The position numbers and the translations under genes were made by a program. From NCBI GenBank assembly GCA_944390615.1, contig CALXRJ010000173.1, forward strand, positions 1 through 20,048: 20,048 nucleotides of DNA. Direction: 5' to 3'. The notes under the pieces are model-generated. The model ran no database searches. It saw nothing but the letters and a program-made list of their open reading frames with translations, and was not told where the DNA came from. This document shows positions 1 through 7,709 of the stretch, one piece after another (the first letter of the stretch is position 1; each line of letters opens with the position of its first letter). This DNA is from an uncultured Clostridia bacterium (GTDB taxonomy: Bacteria > Bacillota > Clostridia > TANB77 > CAG-508).

Positions 1-46
1 TTTTCTTTCTATAAATTATAAATTTCATTCTGCTAAATATTTTATT

Positions 47-53
47 AGAGGTG
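47..53 (+). promoter_or_regulatory. rpoB ribosome binding site that sets the TTG start
   Basis: AGAGGTG lies 6 nt before the TTG at 60. The GTG at 51, which would give a three-residue longer protein, is inside this Shine-Dalgarno sequence and so cannot easily be the start. Confidence 0.6.
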
Positions 54-59
54 ATTTTT

Positions 60-3000
60 TTGAAACTAAAAGAAGTGAAATACGAAAAAGTTTCACGAAA
101 AGACTTTTCAAAAGTAGGAGACTACATTCAAATCCCAAACCTAATCAAAGTACAAAGAGATTCTTATGATTGGTTTGTAGAAGAAGGATTAGGAGAAGTA
201 TTAAAAGACATTTCTCCCATAGAAGATTATTCAGGAAATTTAGTTCTAGAATTTTTCGATTATTACATGGAAGACAAAACAAAATACACCCAAGAAGAAG
301 CCAAAGAAAGAGATGCTACGTATTCTAGTAGATTACACGTAAAAGTACGTTTAATCAACCGTGAAACAGGAGAAATCAAAGAGCAAGAAATCTACTTAGG
401 TGATTTTCCACTAATGACAGACAGTGGAACCTTTATTATCAATGGAGCAGAAAGAGTTGTAGTAAGCCAATTAGTACGTTCACCAGGATGTTACTATGAA
501 TCTGTATTTGACCAAAAAACAGGAAAAAGAAACTACACATCAACTGTAATGCCACTTCGAGGAGCATGGATTGAATATGAAACAGACAGTTCAGATGTAT
601 TTTATGTACGTGTAGATAGGACAAGAAAGCTACCAGTAACAGTACTTTTACGTACACTAGGTTTAGGAACTGATGAGCAAATCAAAGACTTATTTGGAGA
701 AGAGCCACTAATTGACACAACCATAGCGAAAGACACCATAAAAAACGAAGAAGATGCTATTATTGAAATTTACAAAAAACTAAGACCAGGAGAACTACCA
801 ACGGTAGAAGCAGCAAGAACTCTATTTAATGGAATGTTTTTTGATAACAGAAGATATGATTTAGCAAAAGTAGGACGTTACAAATTTAACCAAAAACTAA
901 GTCTAGCATCTCGTATCACAGGACATATAGCCTATAGTGACATTATGGACAAAGAAACAGGAGAATTATTTGTAAATGCGGGCGAAATCATAACAGAAGA
1001 GGTTGCAGAAGCTATCCAAAACGCTGGTATTAACATAGTAGATATAAAATTAAATGACAAAAAAATAAGAGTAATTGGAAATGGAACTGTAAACATTTAC
1101 AAAGTATTACCAAATATAGACTTAAAGAAAGTTCATTTTAGAGAAAATGTAAATTATGCTGTTTTACAAAATATCATAGAAAATACAGCAGAAAAAGATT
1201 TACCAAAAGCGATTCAAGAAAGATATGATGAGCTAGTACCAAAACACATAACAACAGAAGACATCATAGCATCTATTAGTTATTTATTAAACATCTATAA
1301 TGGTTTAGGAGAGCCAGATGACATCGACCATTTAGCAAACCGTAGAATTAGATGTGTAGGAGAACTACTACAAAATCAATTTAGAATTGGTTTAGCAAGA
1401 CTAGAAAGAGTGGTTAGAGAAAGAATGACCATTCAAGATTTAGATGTTGTAACACCACAAACGCTAATCAACCCAAAACCAATAGTAGCAGCTATTAGAG
1501 AATTCTTCGGAAGTTCCCAACTTTCTCAATTTATGGATCAAACCAATCCTCTATCAGAATTAACGCATAAAAGAAGAATTTCAGCATTAGGACCAGGAGG
1601 ACTATCCAGAGAAAGAGCAGGATTTGAGGTAAGAGATGTTCATTATACACACTATGGTAGACTTTGTCCAATCGAATCTCCTGAAGGACCAAACATTGGA
1701 CTAATTTCAGCACTATCATCATTTGCAAGCATTAATGAATATGGATTTATTGAAACCCCATATAGAAAAATAGATCCAGAAACCCACAAAGTAACAGACA
1801 TTGTAGAAAACATGAGTGCAGATATAGAAGACAAATACTATATAGCTCAAGCTTCAGAACCTTTAAATGAAGATGGTACTTTTGTACATAATAGAATTAG
1901 GGTAAGACACCAAAACGAAATACTAGAAGTAGAAAAAGAAAAAGTACAATATATGGATGTATCACCAAAACAACTAGTGTCGATAGCAGCAGCAATGATA
2001 CCATTCTTAGAGCATGATGATGCAAAACGTGCCCTAATGGGAGCAAACATGCAAAGACAAGCTGTTCCACTTATGATTACAGAAAGCCCAATGATAGGAA
2101 CAGGAATTGAATACAGAGCAGCCAAGGACTCAGGTATTTTAGTATTAGCAGAAGATGATGGAGAAATAGAAAAAGTTACATCTGATTCCATTACGGTAAA
2201 ATACAAAAATGGAAAAACTGTTACCCATAGATTACGTAAGTTCAAAAGAACAAATGGTGGAACTTGTATTAATCAAAAACCAATTGTAGCAAAAGGAGAA
2301 AAAGTCAAAAAAGGCCAAAGTATAGCTGATGGACCATCTACCAAAGATGGAGAAATGGCATTAGGAAAAAATGTTTTAATAGCCTTTTCTACATGGGAAG
2401 GATATAACTACGAAGATGCGGTTTTATTAAGTGAAAGACTAGTAAAAGAAGATGTATTTACATCCATTCATATTGAAGAATACGAATGTGAATGCCGTGA
2501 CACAAAATTAGGAGCAGAAGAAATAACAAGAGACATCCCAAATATAGGAGATGACCAACTAAAAGACCTAGATGAAAATGGAATTATCAGAATTGGTGCA
2601 GAAGTAAGACCAGGGGATATCTTAGTTGGAAAAGTTACCCCAAAAGGAGAAACAGAACTTACAGCAGAAGAAAGACTACTTCGTGCTATATTTGGAGAAA
2701 AAGCAAGAGAAGTTAGAGATACCTCACTTAGGGTACCACATGGGGAAGCTGGAACCATCGTAGATGTAAAAATCTTCACAAGAGAAAATTCAGATGAGTT
2801 ATCACCAGGTGTACAACAAGTAATCAGATGTTATATAGCCACTAAAAGAAAAATCTCAGTTGGAGACAAAATGGCTGGACGTCATGGAAACAAAGGTGTT
2901 GTATCCCGAATTTTACCAGTAGAAGATATGCCATTTATGCCAGATGGAACACCAATCGACATTTTATTAAATCCACTAGGTGTACCATCACGTATGAATT

Positions 3001-3830
3001 TAGGTCAAATTCTAGAAGTTCATTTAGGAATGGTAGCAAGAGAACGTGGTTGGAAAATAGCAACACCAGTATTTGATGGTGCAAACCAAGAAGAAATCGA
3101 ACAATTACTTGCAGAATCTGGATTTTCAAAAGATGGAAAAACCATACTTTATGATGGAAGAACAGGAGAACCATTTGACAAACCAGTAACCGTTGGAGTT
3201 CAATACATGCTAAAACTTCACCACTTAGTAGATGATAAAATCCATGCTCGTTCTACAGGACCATATTCATTAGTAACCCAACAACCACTTGGAGGAAAAG
3301 CACAATTTGGTGGACAACGTTTTGGAGAAATGGAAGTTTGGGCACTAGAAGCTTATGGTGCAGCATATACTTTACAAGAAATGCTAACTGTAAAATCAGA
3401 TGATGTGGTTGGTCGTGTGAAAACTTATGAAGCAATTGTCAAAGGAGAAAATATTCCAGAGCCAGGAATACCAGAAGGCTTTAAAGTTCTCATCAAAGAA
3501 TTACAATCTTTAGGTTTAGATGTAAGATTATATGACAATGACAAAGAACTAGAATTAAAAGAAAATATTGAAGATGCGATAGACTTTAATATAGATGAAC
3601 ATAAAAAAATGATAAGTGGAGAAAAAGAAGACATATTAGTAAATGACGAATTATCAGATTCTTATGTAGAAGATGATGGAGAAGAACTGGAAACCATGCA
3701 AGATGATGATTACGAAGAAAGTGACGACTTATTTGACGATATAGAAGATGACGAAAATGAAGATTTTATTTTTGGCGACAATGATTTAGCAGAAGACAAC
3801 ATGGATGACAATTTCGATATCGATGAATAA
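60..3830 (+). CDS. rpoB: DNA-directed RNA polymerase subunit beta
   Basis: The beta subunit forms half of the RNA polymerase active-site cleft and carries the rifampicin pocket. Seen: about 1256 residues from the TTG start. The rifampicin region (about residues 485-530) keeps the residues equivalent to E. coli Q513, D516, H526 and S531 (here about Q490, D493, H503, S508), so a rifampicin-sensitive pocket is predicted. The motif GDKMAGRHGNKG (935-946) carries the two lysines equivalent to E. coli K1065 and K1073. The C-terminal clamp-binding region (VDDKIHARSTGPYS, then the QQPLGGKAQFGGQRFGEME block) is standard. The protein is longer than B. subtilis RpoB (about 1190 residues), largely because of an acidic tail, residues about 1190-1256, in which 35 of 67 residues are Asp or Glu. 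rpoC follows after 191 bp on the same strand. The promoter is not in the window; it is probably upstream in the ribosomal protein (rplL) operon (inference). Confidence 0.97.
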   Translation: MKLKEVKYEKVSRKDFSKVGDYIQIPNLIKVQRDSYDWFVEEGLGEVLKDISPIEDYSGNLVLEFFDYYMEDKTKYTQEEAKERDATYSSRLHVKVRLINRETGEIKEQEIYLGDFPLMTDSGTFIINGAERVVVSQLVRSPGCYYESVFDQKTGKRNYTSTVMPLRGAWIEYETDSSDVFYVRVDRTRKLPVTVLLRTLGLGTDEQIKDLFGEEPLIDTTIAKDTIKNEEDAIIEIYKKLRPGELPTVEAARTLFNGMFFDNRRYDLAKVGRYKFNQKLSLASRITGHIAYSDIMDKETGELFVNAGEIITEEVAEAIQNAGINIVDIKLNDKKIRVIGNGTVNIYKVLPNIDLKKVHFRENVNYAVLQNIIENTAEKDLPKAIQERYDELVPKHITTEDIIASISYLLNIYNGLGEPDDIDHLANRRIRCVGELLQNQFRIGLARLERVVRERMTIQDLDVVTPQTLINPKPIVAAIREFFGSSQLSQFMDQTNPLSELTHKRRISALGPGGLSRERAGFEVRDVHYTHYGRLCPIESPEGPNIGLISALSSFASINEYGFIETPYRKIDPETHKVTDIVENMSADIEDKYYIAQASEPLNEDGTFVHNRIRVRHQNEILEVEKEKVQYMDVSPKQLVSIAAAMIPFLEHDDAKRALMGANMQRQAVPLMITESPMIGTGIEYRAAKDSGILVLAEDDGEIEKVTSDSITVKYKNGKTVTHRLRKFKRTNGGTCINQKPIVAKGEKVKKGQSIADGPSTKDGEMALGKNVLIAFSTWEGYNYEDAVLLSERLVKEDVFTSIHIEEYECECRDTKLGAEEITRDIPNIGDDQLKDLDENGIIRIGAEVRPGDILVGKVTPKGETELTAEERLLRAIFGEKAREVRDTSLRVPHGEAGTIVDVKIFTRENSDELSPGVQQVIRCYIATKRKISVGDKMAGRHGNKGVVSRILPVEDMPFMPDGTPIDILLNPLGVPSRMNLGQILEVHLGMVARERGWKIATPVFDGANQEEIEQLLAESGFSKDGKTILYDGRTGEPFDKPVTVGVQYMLKLHHLVDDKIHARSTGPYSLVTQQPLGGKAQFGGQRFGEMEVWALEAYGAAYTLQEMLTVKSDDVVGRVKTYEAIVKGENIPEPGIPEGFKVLIKELQSLGLDVRLYDNDKELELKENIEDAIDFNIDEHKKMISGEKEDILVNDELSDSYVEDDGEELETMQDDDYEESDDLFDDIEDDENEDFIFGDNDLAEDNMDDNFDIDE

Positions 3831-3859
3831 AGTTCCCATTAAGTTTTTAAAATATTTCC

Positions 3860-3890
3860 TGTAGAAAAGTGTTAAAACCACTTTTCTACA
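3860..3890 (+). other. Intergenic 12-bp hairpin between rpoB and rpoC
   Basis: TGTAGAAAAGTG (3860-3871) and its exact reverse complement (3879-3890) are separated by a 7-nt loop. The + strand continues with A residues, not U, so this is not a standard terminator for rpoB. It could be an RNA processing site, an mRNA stability element or an attenuator in the rpoB-rpoC transcript (inference). Confidence 0.6.
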
Positions 3891-4021
3891 AAAAAATAAT
3901 TGCATATTCACATTAAGTACCCAAGAATAGCAGGAAGGAATTGATCGAGCAATGTTAAAATTTGAAGCGAAAAATGTGAAACCGAAAAGTACTCTCGAAA
4001 GAAAGGGGCAATAAAGAGTAA

Positions 4022-7000
4022 ATGGAAGAATTAGAAACATTTAACAAGCTAAAGATAGGAATTGCATCAGATGAAAAAATAAGAGAATGGTCAAAAGGAG
4101 AGGTTAAAAAACCAGAGACCATTAATTATAGAACTTTAAAACCAGAAAGAGATGGTTTATTTTGTGAGAGAATATTTGGACCAACCAAAGACTGGGAATG
4201 TCATTGTGGAAAATATAAAAGGGTTAGATATAAAGGAGTTGTTTGTGACAGATGTGGGGTAGAAGTTACCAAATCAAAAGTTAGACGTGAAAGAATGGGA
4301 CATATTGAACTTGCTGCACCAGTTGCACATATTTGGTATTTTAAGGGAATTCCAAGTAGAATTGCCTTAATGCTAGATATTTCTCCAAGAAATCTAGAAA
4401 AAATAGTATATTTTGCTTTATATATTGTTACTGACAAAGGTACATCTGGACTAGAAAAATGTCAATGTTTAACTGAAAAAGAATATCATGAAGCAATAGA
4501 AAAATATGGAAAAGGTTCTTTCCAAGCTGGAATGGGAGCAGAAGCACTTAAAACATTACTAGAAGAAATTGACCTAGAAAAATTATCCAAAGCTTTAAGA
4601 AAAGAACTAAGAGGAGCGAGTGAACAAAAAAAGGCAAAAATCGTAAAAAGATTAGATACCATAGAATCATTCAGAATTTCCGGAAATCGACCAGAATGGA
4701 TGATTATGAACGTGGTACCTGTTATTCCACCAGATTTAAGACCAATGGTTCAACTAGATGGTGGAAGATTTGCAACTTCTGACTTAAATGACTTATATAG
4801 ACGTGTTATTAACAGAAATAATAGATTAAAAAGACTTCTTGAATTAGAAGCTCCAGAAATTATCGTAAGAAATGAAAAAAGAATGCTTCAAGAATCAGTA
4901 GATGCGTTAATTGATAACTCAAGACGTGGAAGACCTGTAACAGGAGCAGGTGGAAGAGCATTAAAATCACTTTCTGATATGTTAAAAGGAAAACAAGGTC
5001 GTTTCCGTCAAAACCTACTAGGAAAGCGTGTTGACTATTCAGGACGTTCTGTTATCGTTGTAGGTCCAGAACTTAAAATCTATCAATGTGGTGTGCCAAA
5101 AGAAATGGCAGTAGAACTATTTAAACCATTTGTTATGAAAGAATTAGTAGCAAGAGGAATTGCACATAACATCAAAAACGCAAAACGTATGGTAGAAAGA
5201 TTAAAACCAGAAGTATGGGGCATCTTAGAAGATGTTATCAAAGATCACCCAGTTATGTTAAACCGTGCACCTACTTTACATAGACTAGGTATTCAAGCAT
5301 TTGAACCAGTACTTGTAGAAGGAAGAGCAATCAAACTTCATCCATTAGTTTGTACAGCATTTAATGCTGACTTCGATGGAGACCAAATGGCAATCCACTT
5401 ACCATTATCACCAGAAGCACAAGCAGAAGCAAGATTTTTAATGTTATCTACCAATAACCTATTAAAACCACAAGATGGAAAAACTGTTACCGTTCCAACC
5501 ATAGACATGGTATTTGGTGGATATTATTTAACCATGGAAGTAGAAGGGGAATTAGGAGAAGGAAAATACTTCAAAGACCCTGAGGAAGCTATTATGGCCT
5601 ATGAAAACCATGCGGTTGGCATGCATGCTAAAATTTATGTAAGAAGAACATTAAAAATCAATGGAGAAAAACAATCTAAAAAAATAGAAACAACAGTTGG
5701 AAGAATTTTATATAATGAAGGAATTCCACAAGATTTAGGCTATATTGATAGAACCAATCCAGAAGAAATGTTCCAATATGAAATTAATTTCCCAGTTAAC
5801 AAAAAGAAACTAGGAGACTTAATTAATAGATGCATTAAAATACATGGCCTATCTGAATCGGCAGAAGTATTAGATAATGTTAAAGAAAAAGGATTTAAAT
5901 ATTCTACAAAATCAGGACTTACTTATTCTATGGAAGATGTTAAAGTGCCAAAAGAGAAAAAAGACATTTTAGCAGCTGCAGAAGAACAAGTAGACAAAGT
6001 AAGAAAACAATATAGAAGAGGTTTAATTACAGAAAACGAACGCTACAGAGCAGTTGTTGATATTTGGAATGAAGCAACCATCAATGTTGGAAAAGCATTA
6101 GAAGACAACCTAGAGCCACTAAATCCAATTAACTTAATGGTTGAATCAGGAGCTCGTGGAAATATCAACCAACTAAGACAATCCGCAGGTATGAGAGGAC
6201 TAATGGCTGGAACAACAGGTAAAGTTATTGAAATCCCAATCAAATCTTGTTTCGCAGAAGGTTTAGATGCCCTAGAATACTTCATATCTTCTCACCAAGC
6301 ACGTAAAGGACTTGCAGATACTGCATTAAGAACCGCAGACTCTGGATATTTAACCAGAAGACTTGTTGATGTTGCGCAAGAAATTATCGTAAGAGAAGAA
6401 GATTGTGGTTCTGAAGAAGGATTATATGTATATGATATTAAAGATGGAAATCAATTAATTGAACCAATGCAAGAAAGACTAGTAGGAAGATATCCAGTAA
6501 GAGATATTGTAAATCCAACAACCAAGGAAGTCATTGTTGATACCAATACAATGATTACAGATGCTTTAGCAGATAAAATTGTAGAAGCAGGAATTGAAAA
6601 AGTAGAAGTTCGTTCCGTATTGGGATGTCATTCAAAACATGGTGTTTGCCAAAAATGTTATGGTATGAGTTTAGCAAGACATCACAAAGTAGAAATAGGA
6701 GAAACAATTGGAATTGTTGCTGCACAATCCATTGGAGAACCTGGTACACAGCTTACGATGAATACCAAACATGCTGGTGGAGCCATTGGTACAGATATTA
6801 CACAAGGTCTTCCTAGAGTAGAGGAATTGTTTGAAGCTCGTAAACCAAAAGGATTAGCTGTTATGACAGAAATTGCAGGAAAAGTAAAAGTAAAAGAATC
6901 TAAGAAAAAGAAAGAAGTTATTGTTACATCAGACACAGATTCTAAAACTTACACCATCCCATTTGGACCAAAAATGAAAGTAAAAGATGGGGATATGGTA

Positions 7001-7552
7001 GAACCAGGAGATCCATTAATAGAAGGTTCTTTAAATCCTGCTGATATTTTAGCAATCAAAGGTCCAGAGGGCGTATTTGAGTATTTAACAACAGAAGTTC
7101 AAAAAGTTTATCGAAACCAAGGTGTTGATATCAATGATAAACACATTGAAGTCATTGCAAGACAAATGCTTAAAAAAGTAAGAGTAGAAGACAATGGAGA
7201 TACAGATATGTTCCCTGGAACATTAGTAGATATGTATGAATTTGCAGATAAAAACGAAAAAGCTACTAGCCAAGGACTAAAACCAGCTATTGGAAAACGT
7301 GTATTACTTGGCATAACCAAAGCATCCCTTGCAACAGATAGTTTCTTATCAGCTGCATCATTCCAAGAAACCACAAGAGTATTAACAGAAGCAGCTATCA
7401 AAGGAAAAGAAGATGAATTAGTTGGCTTAAAAGAAAATGTTATCATTGGTAAATTAATACCAGCAGGAACTGGTATGAAAAAATATCAAGATTTACACAT
7501 TAGCACTGAAAAGAAAGAAGAAAAAGAAGAAAACGCAGAAAATAATGAATAA
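4022..7552 (+). CDS. rpoC: DNA-directed RNA polymerase subunit beta'
   Basis: This is the catalytic subunit of RNA polymerase. Seen: 1176 residues, a normal length for a Clostridia-type beta' without the large proteobacterial insertions. The N-terminal zinc site is C60, C62, C75, C78. The catalytic Mg2+ motif NADFDGDQM has D450, D452 and D454. The second zinc site is formed by the Cys in REEDCG and the three Cys in GCHSKHGVCQKC. The bridge helix lies around residues 745-790 and the trigger loop around 905-940. The C-terminal tail is Lys/Glu-rich. Odd: the trigger loop reads TMNTKHAGG, where bacteria normally have TMRTFH.GG, and the bridge-helix start has SSHQARKG instead of STHGARKG (see findings). 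Start: the in-frame stop TAA at 4019-4021 directly precedes the ATG, so no longer form is possible. AAAGGGG at 4002-4008 is 13 nt upstream, which is rather far. Confidence 0.97.
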   Translation: MEELETFNKLKIGIASDEKIREWSKGEVKKPETINYRTLKPERDGLFCERIFGPTKDWECHCGKYKRVRYKGVVCDRCGVEVTKSKVRRERMGHIELAAPVAHIWYFKGIPSRIALMLDISPRNLEKIVYFALYIVTDKGTSGLEKCQCLTEKEYHEAIEKYGKGSFQAGMGAEALKTLLEEIDLEKLSKALRKELRGASEQKKAKIVKRLDTIESFRISGNRPEWMIMNVVPVIPPDLRPMVQLDGGRFATSDLNDLYRRVINRNNRLKRLLELEAPEIIVRNEKRMLQESVDALIDNSRRGRPVTGAGGRALKSLSDMLKGKQGRFRQNLLGKRVDYSGRSVIVVGPELKIYQCGVPKEMAVELFKPFVMKELVARGIAHNIKNAKRMVERLKPEVWGILEDVIKDHPVMLNRAPTLHRLGIQAFEPVLVEGRAIKLHPLVCTAFNADFDGDQMAIHLPLSPEAQAEARFLMLSTNNLLKPQDGKTVTVPTIDMVFGGYYLTMEVEGELGEGKYFKDPEEAIMAYENHAVGMHAKIYVRRTLKINGEKQSKKIETTVGRILYNEGIPQDLGYIDRTNPEEMFQYEINFPVNKKKLGDLINRCIKIHGLSESAEVLDNVKEKGFKYSTKSGLTYSMEDVKVPKEKKDILAAAEEQVDKVRKQYRRGLITENERYRAVVDIWNEATINVGKALEDNLEPLNPINLMVESGARGNINQLRQSAGMRGLMAGTTGKVIEIPIKSCFAEGLDALEYFISSHQARKGLADTALRTADSGYLTRRLVDVAQEIIVREEDCGSEEGLYVYDIKDGNQLIEPMQERLVGRYPVRDIVNPTTKEVIVDTNTMITDALADKIVEAGIEKVEVRSVLGCHSKHGVCQKCYGMSLARHHKVEIGETIGIVAAQSIGEPGTQLTMNTKHAGGAIGTDITQGLPRVEELFEARKPKGLAVMTEIAGKVKVKESKKKKEVIVTSDTDSKTYTIPFGPKMKVKDGDMVEPGDPLIEGSLNPADILAIKGPEGVFEYLTTEVQKVYRNQGVDINDKHIEVIARQMLKKVRVEDNGDTDMFPGTLVDMYEFADKNEKATSQGLKPAIGKRVLLGITKASLATDSFLSAASFQETTRVLTEAAIKGKEDELVGLKENVIIGKLIPAGTGMKKYQDLHISTEKKEEKEENAENNE

Positions 7553-7572
7553 ACAATGCAAAACAAAAAATC

Positions 7573-7621
7573 AAAAAGTTACAAAAATGTTACAAAAATG
7601 TTACATTTTTGTGACTTTTTT
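7573..7621 (+). terminator. Rho-independent terminator after rpoC
   Basis: An 18-bp stem (7573-7590 with 7603-7620) contains one position that is a G-U pair in + strand RNA, a 12-nt loop, and ends in a run of T (7616-7621). It lies 20 nt after the rpoC stop. The stem contains short direct repeats of GTTACAAAAAT, so other foldings are possible. Confidence 0.75.
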
Positions 7622-7629
7622 GTATTTTA

Positions 7630-7658
7630 TTGAAATAAGCCTTAAGATATGTTACTAT
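7630..7658 (+). promoter_or_regulatory. Predicted sigma-A promoter of the C1 protease gene
   Basis: TTGAAA (7630-7635), 17-bp spacer, TACTAT (7653-7658), with TG one base before the -10 box. It lies between the rpoC terminator and the protease start, so the protease is transcribed separately from rpoBC. Confidence 0.6.
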
Positions 7659-7709
7659 CATAAAAGGGGAAATGATTAACTTAGATAAAAGAAAGGGGAA
7701 TGAAAATTC

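Noticed and set aside
3860..3890. Hairpin as terminator of rpoB
   Set aside because: It is followed by A residues on the + strand, and rpoB and rpoC are normally co-transcribed; no promoter for rpoC is visible after it.
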